Shown piece after piece: positions 27,914 through 35,280 of a stretch of DNA of 64,000 nt. The stretch's first letter is position 1. Each line of letters begins with the position of its first letter. The notes under the pieces are model-generated. The model was not told the DNA's origin. It saw nothing but the letters and a program-made list of their open reading frames with translations, and searched no databases. Both the position numbers and the translations under genes were made by a program. Source of the stretch: Devosia chinhatensis (lineage in GTDB: Bacteria > Pseudomonadota > Alphaproteobacteria > Rhizobiales > Devosiaceae); NCBI RefSeq assembly GCF_000969445.1, contig NZ_JZEY01000061.1, positions 536,001 through 600,000 of the forward strand. The letters run 5' to 3'.

Positions 27914-28833
27914 CTGCCGGCGCCTGCCAGGGCGACGGCAATCTGGGCCGCTACCTTTGCGTTGTTCTTGACCAGAGCGATATTGGATTCCAGCGACTTG
28001 CCGCCGGTCAGCTCGAACATGCGCTGCAACAGGAACGGCGTCGCCGCCTTGCCCTTGACGCTCTGCGCCTCGGCATCGGCCAGCGCCTGGGTGATGAAGC
28101 CCTCGATCGCTTCTGCTTCCCAGGCATCTTCCTCCGGAATGGGATTGGCGATGAGCACGCCGCCCATGTCCAGATCCCATTGGATGGCCAGCATGCGGGC
28201 AATGCCTTCGGTATCGTCGAAGCGCTGGTCGACCTTGTGTCCGCTGGTCCGCGCCCAGAATGCGGGAAAATCGTCTGTGCCATGGCCCAGAACCGGCACG
28301 CCGTTGGTTTCGAGCACCTCGAGCGTCTTGGCGATATCGAGGATCGACTTGGCTCCGGCGCAGATCACGGCGACCGGAGTGCGGCCCAGTTCCTCGAGAT
28401 CGGCGGAGATGTCGAAGCTGTCTTCGGCGCCCCGATGCACCCCGCCAATGCCGCCGGTGGCAAAGATACGGATGCCGGCCAGCGCCGCGATCTGCATGGT
28501 CGTGGCGACCGTCGTGCCGGCAATGACCTGGTTGGCCAGCAGGCTCGCCATGTCGCGGCGGCTGGCCTTTGCAGCCTTGTGACCTTCCCGGGCCAGCGTT
28601 TCGAGATCAGCGCCGGACACCCCCACCTTGAGCTGGCCGTTCATGATCGCGATGGTGGCAGGCACCGCGCCATGGGCGCGCACGACGTCTTCCACTTCGC
28701 GGGCCATGCCCAGGTTCTGCGGATAGGGCATGCCATGGGTGATGATTGTCGACTCCAGCGCCACCACGGGCTGGCCGGCGGCGAGGGCTGCGCGCACCTC
28801 GTCGGCAATGGAAAGATAGGCGTCGATAGGCAT
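27910..28833 (-). CDS. psuG: Pseudouridine-5'-phosphate glycosidase
   Basis: Cleaves (reversibly) pseudouridine 5'-phosphate to uracil and ribose 5-phosphate. It has 307 residues, the family length. Typical motifs are VALESTIITHGMPYPQN at the start, TTVATTMQIAALAGI, FATGGIGGVHRG and VCAGAKSILD-like CAGAKSILDIAKTLE. The start is chosen at the ATG 10 bases after CCGGAG; the frame is open far upstream without similar support. It leads the psuG-psuK pair, with its promoter in the 435-base spacer to potF. Confidence 0.93.
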   Translation of the reverse strand: MPIDAYLSIADEVRAALAAGQPVVALESTIITHGMPYPQNLGMAREVEDVVRAHGAVPATIAIMNGQLKVGVSGADLETLAREGHKAAKASRRDMASLLANQVIAGTTVATTMQIAALAGIRIFATGGIGGVHRGAEDSFDISADLEELGRTPVAVICAGAKSILDIAKTLEVLETNGVPVLGHGTDDFPAFWARTSGHKVDQRFDDTEGIARMLAIQWDLDMGGVLIANPIPEEDAWEAEAIEGFITQALADAEAQSVKGKAATPFLLQRMFELTGGKSLESNIALVKNNAKVAAQIAVALAGAGR

Positions 28834-29268
28834 GGGGGGATAGCTCCGGATCGCTCCCGGCTCGGTCTTGGCCGGTCGTTTTGCCGTGCTTGTGCGCCCG
28901 TGCAACACATGGGTCAAGAGGCAGCCGGGAATGTGCGACATGGCCTTGTGGCATCGGGGATTTGGCGATATTTTGCCTCTGTTACTGAGGAAAGGGCACT
29001 TCGCTGACCAGGACCAGTGTTGATGGCGCGGCATACGCGCCTCGATATGCGCCCGGCTCCGGGCTTTTTGCAGCGATCCTGACGGCCGCCTCCGGGCGCG
29101 TATCCGTAACCCTTGTTCAGACTTCAAATTCCGACATTCCGGGTTCTCAAAGATGAGCCCCCGGGGCTGAGCCGCGGCTCTTTTCCGCGGAAGGCGCGCC
29201 TCTGCGTCGAACCGGCCGTCCCCCGGACGCCATTGCCTCCATCCGGTCCCCACAGGAGACTTACGCAC
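28834..29268. other. Divergent spacer psuG / potF
   Basis: A 435-base stretch without a convincing gene. It must hold the promoters of psuG (minus) and potF (plus). A cluster of GC-rich palindromes lies about 80 bases ahead of potF and is listed separately. Open frames here are fragments with no ribosome binding site or family motifs. I could not identify clear -35/-10 pairs. Confidence 0.6.
29156..29190. repeat. Cluster of GC-rich inverted repeats upstream of potF
   Basis: Three consecutive palindromic units: AGCCCC-C-GGGGCT, the perfect 12-mer GAGCCGCGGCTC, and CCGCGG repeated around a 7-base spacer containing TTTT. The RNA could fold in alternative hairpins, one of them followed by a short T run, so an attenuator or operator for the polyamine transporter is possible. 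Confidence 0.5.
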
Positions 29269-30351
29269 ATGAAAACCTCGCTCGCCATTGCCTTGGGCGC
29301 CCTTCTGGCCGCAAGCCCCGCTATCGCTCAGGAAGAGCCGGTCCTGAACGTCTATAATTGGTCAGACTATATCGCCCCCGACACCATTGCCAATTTCACT
29401 GCCGAGACTGGCATCCAGGTCAATTACGACGTCTACGACAACAACGAGATCGTCGATGCCAAGCTTTTGGCCGGTAATTCGGGCTATGACATCGTGGTGC
29501 CCTCGGGCAATTTCCTCGAGCGCCAGATCATGGCCGGGCTGATCCTGCCGCTCGACAAGGCCCAGCTCACCAATTACGCCAATCTTGATCCGGCAGCGCT
29601 GGAAGCCGCCGCAGCTGTCGATGCCGACAACGCCCATGGCGTGCCCTATATGCAGAACACGATCGGCCTCGGCTACAACGTGGCGGCCGTCGCCCAGGCC
29701 CTGGGGACCGACGACGCGCCCACAAGCTGGGACCTGCTGTTCGATCCCGAAACCGTGGGCAAGCTGGCCTCCTGTGGCGTCGCCATCATGGACAGCCCTT
29801 CCGAGGTCATGGGCGCGGCCCTGCACTATCTTGGCCTTGATCCCAATTCCGAAAGCGAGGAAGACCTGGCACAGGCCGAGCAATTGCTCAATTCGATCAA
29901 GCCGTCGGTGCGCTACTTCCACTCCAGCCAATATATCGACGACCTGGGCAATGGCGAAATCTGCCTGGCCATGGGCTATTCAGGGGACATGTTCATCGCC
30001 GCCGACAATGCGGCCGAAGGCACCGACATTGCCTACCTGATCCCCGAGGAAGGCGCGCCGACGCTCTATGACTTCCTGGCCATTCCTGCCGATGCACCCC
30101 ACCCGGGCAATGCCCACAAGTTCATCGACTACATCCTGCGCCCCGAAGTGGTGGCCGAGATCACCAATACCGTGTTCTACGCCAATCCCAATCCGGCTTC
30201 GCTGGAATTCGTCGCCGAAGAAGTGAAGTCCAACCCCTCCATCTATCCCTCCGCCGAAACTCTGGCCAATGGCTTCACCATGAAGGCGCACTCCCCGGAT
30301 TACGAAGAGGTCTTGACCCGCACCTGGACCCGCATCAAAACGGGTCAGTAA
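29269..30351 (+). CDS. potF: Putrescine/polyamine-binding periplasmic protein
   Basis: Solute-binding protein of the polyamine ABC importer, 360 residues, with a cleavable signal peptide (about 1-20, ending SPAIAQ). The mature start NVYNWSDYIAPDTI is characteristic of PotF-type proteins. The order binding protein, ATPase, two permeases matches potFGHI. Specificity for putrescine rather than spermidine is inferred from PotF similarity. AGGAG lies 9 bases before ATG. A stem-loop right after the stop could set higher levels of this gene than of the downstream transport genes. Confidence 0.92.
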   Translation: MKTSLAIALGALLAASPAIAQEEPVLNVYNWSDYIAPDTIANFTAETGIQVNYDVYDNNEIVDAKLLAGNSGYDIVVPSGNFLERQIMAGLILPLDKAQLTNYANLDPAALEAAAAVDADNAHGVPYMQNTIGLGYNVAAVAQALGTDDAPTSWDLLFDPETVGKLASCGVAIMDSPSEVMGAALHYLGLDPNSESEEDLAQAEQLLNSIKPSVRYFHSSQYIDDLGNGEICLAMGYSGDMFIAADNAAEGTDIAYLIPEEGAPTLYDFLAIPADAPHPGNAHKFIDYILRPEVVAEITNTVFYANPNPASLEFVAEEVKSNPSIYPSAETLANGFTMKAHSPDYEEVLTRTWTRIKTGQ

Positions 30352-30361
30352 TCGACTTAGG

Positions 30362-30387
30362 AAGGGGCGGCCCCAAGGCCGCCCCTT
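30362..30387 (+). terminator. Stem-loop after potF, probable partial terminator
   Basis: An 11-base perfect stem (AAGGGGCGGCC / GGCCGCCCCTT) with a CCAA loop starts 11 bases after the potF stop. The T tract after it is weak, so it may stabilise potF mRNA and reduce, rather than stop, read-through into potGHI. Confidence 0.7.
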
Positions 30388-30543
30388 CATCCTTGTGCCC
30401 AATTGTCCCGCGCGATCCTGACGCGCCGGGCCGGTTCCGAGGCACGATCGAGAACCGGGCATCGGCGTCCATGGACGACACCGGGACCGGACGCGCAGAA
30501 GAGTGCGGCAGGTGGCCGCCAGAAGAGACTTTGCAGAGCGCAA

Positions 30544-31695
30544 ATGGCGAAGAAACCGCAGCTGGCTATCGATACCCGTCCGTGGCGCGATACCGCGAAC
30601 AACAAGCCTTTCGTGCGCATCAAGAACGTGTCGAAACTGTTCGACAACGTTGCGGCGGTGCACGAGGTCTCTCTCGACATCTATCGCTCCGAGCTGTTCT
30701 GCCTGCTGGGCGGGTCAGGCTCGGGCAAGTCCACGCTGTTGCGCATGCTGGCCGGCTTCGAGCAGCCCACATCGGGCACGATCGAGATCGATGGCCAGGA
30801 CATGACCGAAGTGCCGCCCTATAACCGGCCGGTCAACATGATGTTCCAGTCCTATGCGCTGTTCCCGCACATGTCGGTCGAGCAGAACATCGCCTATGGC
30901 CTCAAGCGCGACCATCTGCCTAAGGCCGAGATCGAAGCGCGCGTCGCCGAGCTTCTGACCCTGGTCAAGCTGCAGGATTACGGCAAGCGCAAGCCGCATC
31001 AGCTCTCAGGCGGCCAGCGTCAGCGCGTGGCGCTGGCCCGCGCCCTCGCCAAGCGCCCCAAGCTGCTGCTGCTCGACGAGCCGCTTGGCGCGCTTGACAA
31101 GAAGCTCCGCGAGGAAACCCAGTTCGAACTGGTGAAGATTCAGGAAAGCCTGGGCGTCACCTTCATCGTCGTCACCCACGACCAGGAAGAAGCCATGACG
31201 CTCGCCACCCGCATCGGGGTGATGAACCAGGGCGAGATCGCCATGATCGGCGAGCCAACCGATGTGTACGAATATCCAAACTCCCGCTTCGTCGCCGGCT
31301 TTATCGGCTCGGTCAACATGGTCGAGGGCACGGTCACCGAGGACGAGCCCGACCATGTGCGCATCCGCTCGGCGGAATTGGGCTGCGACATCTATGTCGG
31401 TCACGGCGTCGATTGCGCCCCCGATCAGATCCTGTGGTGGGCCATCCGCCCCGAGAAAATGTCGCTGGGTCGCGAAAAGCCGGATACGGCCACCAATGCC
31501 AATGTCACCACCGGCATTGTCGAGGAAATCGCTTATCTGGGCGATATTTCCGTCTATCAGGTGGCGCTGGAAAGCGGCAAACGCATCCGCGTCAGCCAGA
31601 CCAACAATGTGCGTGGCAATCCCGACGCCATCACCTGGGACGAAAAGGTTTTCGTCACCTGGGACGACAATGCCGGCTCGGTGCTGACAGTATGA
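30544..31695 (+). CDS. potG: Polyamine ABC transporter ATPase
   Basis: ATP-binding subunit of the polyamine importer, 383 residues. Walker A is GGSGSGKST, the signature [15 protein letters not shown] and Walker [13 protein letters not shown], followed by the switch His (VTHDQEEAM). A C-terminal TOBE domain (about 290-380) follows, as in PotG/PotA. The start gives an N-terminal extension typical of PotG ([10 protein letters not shown]). The end overlaps potH by ATGA. The 190 bases between potF and this gene contain the stem-loop and no other gene. Confidence 0.94.
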   Translation: MAKKPQLAIDTRPWRDTANNKPFVRIKNVSKLFDNVAAVHEVSLDIYRSELFCLLGGSGSGKSTLLRMLAGFEQPTSGTIEIDGQDMTEVPPYNRPVNMMFQSYALFPHMSVEQNIAYGLKRDHLPKAEIEARVAELLTLVKLQDYGKRKPHQLSGGQRQRVALARALAKRPKLLLLDEPLGALDKKLREETQFELVKIQESLGVTFIVVTHDQEEAMTLATRIGVMNQGEIAMIGEPTDVYEYPNSRFVAGFIGSVNMVEGTVTEDEPDHVRIRSAELGCDIYVGHGVDCAPDQILWWAIRPEKMSLGREKPDTATNANVTTGIVEEIAYLGDISVYQVALESGKRIRVSQTNNVRGNPDAITWDEKVFVTWDDNAGSVLTV

Positions 31696-32645
31696 CCACC
31701 CAGCACGAACCCACCTATCCACCCCCAAGGCGGCTCAAGCCCTGGAATGCGGTCGAACGCGGCCTCGCCAAGGTCGGCATTACCGGGCGCATGCTGGTTC
31801 TGGCAGCGCCGGTCATCTGGCTGCTGGTCTTCTTCCTCGTGCCGCTCTTTGTGGTCTTCGGCATTTCGCTGACCACCAAGCAGTTTGGCCGCCCGCCCTA
31901 TTCGCCGCTCCTCACCACCGAGGAAGGCACGGTGCAGCTGACCCTGCATCTGAACAACTACATCCGCCTCTTTACCGACAATCTCTATGTCGCGGCCTAT
32001 CTCTCCTCCATCCGCATTGCTGCCATCGCCACGATCATTACCCTCTTGATCGGCTATCCCATGGCCTATGCCATTGCCCGGGCACCGGGCCCCTGGCGCA
32101 ATATCCTGCTGATGCTGGTCATCCTGCCCTTCTTCACCTCGCTTCTGCTGCGCGTCTATGCCTTGACCGGCTTCATGCGCGGCAATGGCGTGATCAACCA
32201 GTTCCTGGGCCTGTTCGGCATCCAGCCCATCGTGATGATGCAGACCGATTTCGCCGTCTATGTCGGCCTCGTCTATACCTACCTGCCCTTCATGATCCTG
32301 CCGCTCTACACCAACCTCGTGAAGCTCGACGCCTCGCTCCTCGAAGCCTCGGCCGATCTGGGCGCCCGTCCCCTGCGCACTTTCCTGTCGGTCACCCTGC
32401 CGCTGTCGCTGCCCGGCATCGTGGCCGGGTCCATGCTGGTCTTCATTCCGGCCATCGGCGAATTCGTCATTCCCTCGCTGCTCGGCGGGCCGGAAACGCT
32501 GATGATCGGCCGCGTGCTCTGGGACGAGTTCTTCTCGGCCACCAATTGGCCGCGCGCCGCAGCTGTCGCCGTGGCCATGCTCGTGGTGGTTGTCGTGCCC
32601 ATCATGCTCTTGCAGCGCGCCCAGGGCGCGGTAGTGGAGAAATAG
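31692..32645 (+). CDS. potH: Polyamine ABC transporter permease
   Basis: Inner-membrane permease of 317 residues with six predicted helices. The EAA loop that contacts the ATPase is ASADLGARPLRTFLSVTLPLSLPG. N-terminal residues before the first helix are cytoplasmic. It overlaps potG by 4 bases and is followed by potI after one base. Confidence 0.93.
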   Translation: MTTQHEPTYPPPRRLKPWNAVERGLAKVGITGRMLVLAAPVIWLLVFFLVPLFVVFGISLTTKQFGRPPYSPLLTTEEGTVQLTLHLNNYIRLFTDNLYVAAYLSSIRIAAIATIITLLIGYPMAYAIARAPGPWRNILLMLVILPFFTSLLLRVYALTGFMRGNGVINQFLGLFGIQPIVMMQTDFAVYVGLVYTYLPFMILPLYTNLVKLDASLLEASADLGARPLRTFLSVTLPLSLPGIVAGSMLVFIPAIGEFVIPSLLGGPETLMIGRVLWDEFFSATNWPRAAAVAVAMLVVVVVPIMLLQRAQGAVVEK

Positions 32646-32646
32646 C

Positions 32647-33459
32647 ATGTTCCGTCGTGGCTGGTTCCTCCCCATCGCTGCTGTCCTGGGCTTTTCCTTT
32701 CTCTATGCCCCCATTGTCAGCCTCGTCATCTTCTCCTTCAACGAGAACCGCCTCGTGACCGTCTGGTCGGGCTTCTCGTTCAAGTGGTATGGCGAATTGT
32801 TCCGCGATCCGCAGATGCTCAACGCCGCCTGGCTGAGCTTGCAGATCGCAGCGCTCAGCGCCACGATTGCGCTGGTCCTGGGCACGCTGGCAGCCGTCGC
32901 ATTGGTGCGCTTCCGTCGTTTCCGCGGGCGGACACTGTTTTCCGGCATGGTCTCCGCGCCCCTCGTCATGCCCGACGTCATCACCGGCCTTTCGCTGCTG
33001 CTCCTGTTCGTGGCCATGGAATCCATGCTTGGCTGGCCCCAGGGCCGCGGCATGCTGACCATCGTCATTGCCCACGCGACCTTCTGCACGGCCTATGTCT
33101 GTGTCGTCGTGCAATCGCGCCTCTCCGATTTCGATCGCAGCATCGAGGAAGCAGCCATGGACCTGGGCGCTTCCCCGGTTCGCACCTTCTTCGACGTCAC
33201 CCTGCCCATCATCGCTCCGGCCCTGGTGTCCGGCTGGCTCCTGGGCTTTACCCTCTCGCTCGATGACCTCGTCATCGCCAGCTTCGTGTCGGGCCCCGGC
33301 TCGTCGACCTTGCCCATGGTCATCTTTTCCAAGGTGCGCCTGGGCGTCTCGCCCGACGTCAATGCACTGGCCACCATCATCATCGGCATCGTGTCCCTGG
33401 GGGTCATCGTGGCAACGATCATCCAGCTGCGCAGCCGGCCGAAAAAGGCCAGGGGCTGA
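32647..33459 (+). CDS. potI: Polyamine ABC transporter permease
   Basis: Second permease of the importer, 270 residues, six helices. Its EAA loop is AAMDLGASPVRTFFDVTLPI, followed by LSLDDLVIASFVSGPG, a segment typical of PotI/PotC. Start codon immediately after the potH stop. It ends the operon: a GC palindrome lies 11 bases downstream and a strong terminator about 240 bases further. Confidence 0.93.
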   Translation: MFRRGWFLPIAAVLGFSFLYAPIVSLVIFSFNENRLVTVWSGFSFKWYGELFRDPQMLNAAWLSLQIAALSATIALVLGTLAAVALVRFRRFRGRTLFSGMVSAPLVMPDVITGLSLLLLFVAMESMLGWPQGRGMLTIVIAHATFCTAYVCVVVQSRLSDFDRSIEEAAMDLGASPVRTFFDVTLPIIAPALVSGWLLGFTLSLDDLVIASFVSGPGSSTLPMVIFSKVRLGVSPDVNALATIIIGIVSLGVIVATIIQLRSRPKKARG

Positions 33460-33469
33460 TCGCGTTTCG

Positions 33470-33491
33470 CCCCTCCCCAACTCGGGAGGGG
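33470..33491. repeat. Inverted repeat after potI
   Basis: CCCCTCCC-caactc-GGGAGGGG is a perfect 8-base stem 11 bases after the potI stop, without a T tract. It could be an mRNA-stabilising hairpin or one copy of a dispersed palindrome; copies elsewhere cannot be checked here. Confidence 0.5.
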
Positions 33492-33547
33492 GAACAGCGT
33501 CATCACGTTTTTCGTGACTGGACAGCCTGAAAGAACCGGCGCACACT

Positions 33548-33584
33548 CTCCTCATGTTCAACCAATGCAAAGGAGGTGATCCAG
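33548..33584 (+). promoter_or_regulatory. Extended Shine-Dalgarno with possible sequestering hairpin
   Basis: Positions 33569-33584 read AAAGGAGGTGATCCAG, complementary over 16 bases to the 3' end of 16S rRNA, far longer than a normal ribosome binding site. Upstream, CTCCTCAT can pair with ATG and AGGAG (5 + 3 pairs with a 3-base bulge) and would hide the site. The GTG of a short frame follows 7 bases after AGGAGG. This looks like a translation-control element rather than chance. Confidence 0.55.
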
Positions 33585-33655
33585 TGTCTTATGAGAATTT
33601 GGTTCTTGAGGAAGGTCTGGGTTTTGGTGTGCTGACTGGGAGTGATCTCGGCTAG
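33584..33655 (+). CDS. Possible 23-residue leader or small protein
   Basis: A GTG-initiated frame of 23 codons (MSYENLVLEEGLGFGV followed by LTGSDLG) sits at ideal spacing behind the extended ribosome binding site and ends 41 bases before a strong terminator. Its codons favour T in third position, unlike the GC-rich genes around it. An in-frame ATG ten codons earlier would give 33 residues but lacks a site. A second frame (+1, ATG inside codons 3-4) encodes a 14-residue peptide with two Trp. I recognise no family. It could be a regulatory leader ahead of purU, a small protein, or part of a small RNA that binds ribosomes. Confidence 0.4.
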   Translation: MSYENLVLEEGLGFGVLTGSDLG

Positions 33656-33696
33656 CAGCATCCGCCTCCGGGCCCTCAAGGCCTCAAAACTCAGGG

Positions 33697-33725
33697 AAGG
33701 GCCGCTCGCCAGAGCGGCCCTTTTC
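33697..33725 (+). terminator. Strong intrinsic terminator before purU
   Basis: An 11-base perfect stem (AAGGGCCGCTC / GAGCGGCCCTT) with a GCCA loop and a T run directly after. It ends the transcript carrying the short frame (and perhaps read-through from pot), about 100 bases before purU, so purU needs its own promoter or regulated read-through. Confidence 0.88.
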
Positions 33726-33828
33726 TGTTCCTGCGCAGCTTTGCCGCGCGGGGACCTGATGCAACAAGGCTTGACGGGAACCCTCTGCGCATTGATATCC
33801 CTGCCCGAACTCTGCAAGGGAGGCAGCA

Positions 33829-34683
33829 ATGCCCGCGGCCAATTTCGTTCTCACCCTCAGCTGTGCCGACCGGCCCGGCATCGTCGCTGCCGTCACCACC
33901 GAACTGGCCGCCCTCAACGCCAATATTGCCGAAAGCAACCAGTTCTGGGACCAGGAGACGGGCCGCTTTTTCATGCGCCTCGCCTTCACGGCGCCGGAGG
34001 ACAAGAGCCGCGAAACCATCGAAAAGGCCCTGAAATCACCCATCGAGCGCTTCGACATGAAGACCGCGCTTTATGATCAGGGCCGCAAGAAGCGCATCGT
34101 CATCATGGTCAGCAAGTTCGACCACACGCTGTTGCACCTGCTCTACCAGATCCGCGTCGGCTGGCTCGATGCCGAGGTCGCCGCGATCATTTCCAATCAC
34201 CAGGACACGCGCAAGATCGCCGAAGATGCAGCCATCCCCTTCCACTATCTGCCGGTCAGCAAGGACACCAAGGCCGATCAGGAAGCCCAGGTGCTTGATC
34301 TGGTAAAGGCCTCTGGCGCTGATCTGGTGGTGCTCGCACGCTATATGCAGGTGCTGTCGGACAATCTCTCCACACGCCTGTTCGGCCAGGTGATCAATAT
34401 CCACCACTCGTTCCTGCCCAGTTTCAAGGGCGCCAAGCCCTATCACCAGGCTCATGAGCGCGGCGTCAAGATCATCGGTGCCACCGCCCACTACGTCACG
34501 CCCGATCTCGACGAAGGCCCGATCATCGAGCAGGAAACCGCCCGCGTCACCCATGCCATGAGCCCGGATGACCTCGTTGCCGCCGGCCGCGACATCGAAA
34601 GCCGCGTTCTGGCCCGGGCCGTCAAGCTGCACCTCGAAAGCCGCGTCATGCTCAACGGCAAGAAGACGGTTGTGTTCGGTTGA
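33829..34683 (+). CDS. purU: Formyltetrahydrofolate deformylase
   Basis: Hydrolyses 10-formyltetrahydrofolate to formate and tetrahydrofolate, balancing one-carbon pools. It has 284 residues: an N-terminal ACT domain (about 5-80, CADRPGIVAAVTTEL) and a formyltransferase-like catalytic domain (about 88-275) with the catalytic-site INIHHSFLPSFKGA and ATAHYVTPDLDEGPII. GGGAGG precedes the ATG at good spacing. The terminator and short frame upstream could belong to its control region. Family and length match fully. Confidence 0.94.
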   Translation: MPAANFVLTLSCADRPGIVAAVTTELAALNANIAESNQFWDQETGRFFMRLAFTAPEDKSRETIEKALKSPIERFDMKTALYDQGRKKRIVIMVSKFDHTLLHLLYQIRVGWLDAEVAAIISNHQDTRKIAEDAAIPFHYLPVSKDTKADQEAQVLDLVKASGADLVVLARYMQVLSDNLSTRLFGQVINIHHSFLPSFKGAKPYHQAHERGVKIIGATAHYVTPDLDEGPIIEQETARVTHAMSPDDLVAAGRDIESRVLARAVKLHLESRVMLNGKKTVVFG

Positions 34684-34709
34684 CGACCCGCGGGCCATCG
34701 CCTGGGCCT

Positions 34710-34741
34710 GCACGCCGGTCTTTCGTCAATGACGGGCGTGC
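34710..34741. repeat. Inverted repeat between convergent purU and Rrf2 genes
   Basis: GCACGCC-g-GTC and GAC-g-GGCGTGC flank a 10-base loop, giving a 10-pair stem with one G-G mismatch. It may act as a bidirectional terminator-like structure, though neither strand shows a clear T tract. Confidence 0.45.
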
Positions 34742-34842
34742 TCCGGCATCCATCCCGCAGGCAGCACTCGCCGGATTTCATCCGGTGGTGACAAGAATCG
34801 GCAAGGAGACGCTTGCGCCGTGGTGGCCGTCAGCAAGCGGCC

Positions 34843-35280
34843 CTAGGCGGCCTCGACCGGCAGGTCTTCCAGATTGAGCGAATCCGCAAGGCTGGTGCGG
34901 TCAAGCACGGCTCGGGTCGCCAGCGTGACGCGCTCGAAGACGTGGCGGATTTCACAGGCGCTCTCGTCCCGGCAATCCTCGCATTTGCGATAGGCGATCT
35001 TGGAGAGACAGGGGAGCGGGGCAATCGGGCCATCGATCAGCCGCAGCACGTCCCCATACATGATCTCTTCGGGCGACTTGACCAGTTCATAGCCGCCCAT
35101 GCGCCCGCGACGGCTGGTCACGAAGCCGGCGCGCTTGAGTTCGAGAAGGATTTGCTCGAGGAACTTCTTGGGGATGGCCTGCTCGCGCGAGATTTCCCCG
35201 ATCATGCGGCTTTCCCCGCGACCAGCCCGCGCCAGCGACACCAGCGCGCGCAGAGCATATTTGGCCTTCTGCGAAATCAT
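34843..35280 (-). CDS. Rrf2-family regulator with four-cysteine cluster
   Basis: DNA-binding regulator of 145 residues. The winged helix-turn-helix is N-terminal (SREQAIPKKFLEQILLELKR) with a wing GRMGGYELVKSP. Cys91, Cys100, Cys103 and Cys109 (CLSKIAYRKCEDCRDESAC) suggest an iron-sulfur or other thiol sensor, as in IscR/NsrR/RsrR relatives. Its start overlaps the antiporter gene stop by ATGA, so the transporter and regulator are co-translated. It may control that operon in response to redox or electrophile stress. The cluster type is not predictable, and binding sites were not found. Confidence 0.85.
   Translation of the reverse strand: MISQKAKYALRALVSLARAGRGESRMIGEISREQAIPKKFLEQILLELKRAGFVTSRRGRMGGYELVKSPEEIMYGDVLRLIDGPIAPLPCLSKIAYRKCEDCRDESACEIRHVFERVTLATRAVLDRTSLADSLNLEDLPVEAA

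Noticed and set aside
28834..29268. Additional small gene between psuG and potF
   Set aside because: Frames crossing the spacer are in-frame extensions of psuG and potF without ribosome binding sites; codon content does not look coding.
33569..33584. Fragment of a 16S rRNA gene on the opposite strand
   Set aside because: The match to the complement of the 16S 3' end stops after CCAG; the next bases of a real 16S gene are absent, so it is not an rRNA remnant.
33503..33829. Minus-strand frame of 108 codons over the short-frame/terminator region
   Set aside because: No ribosome binding site or motif, and it runs through a terminator structure.
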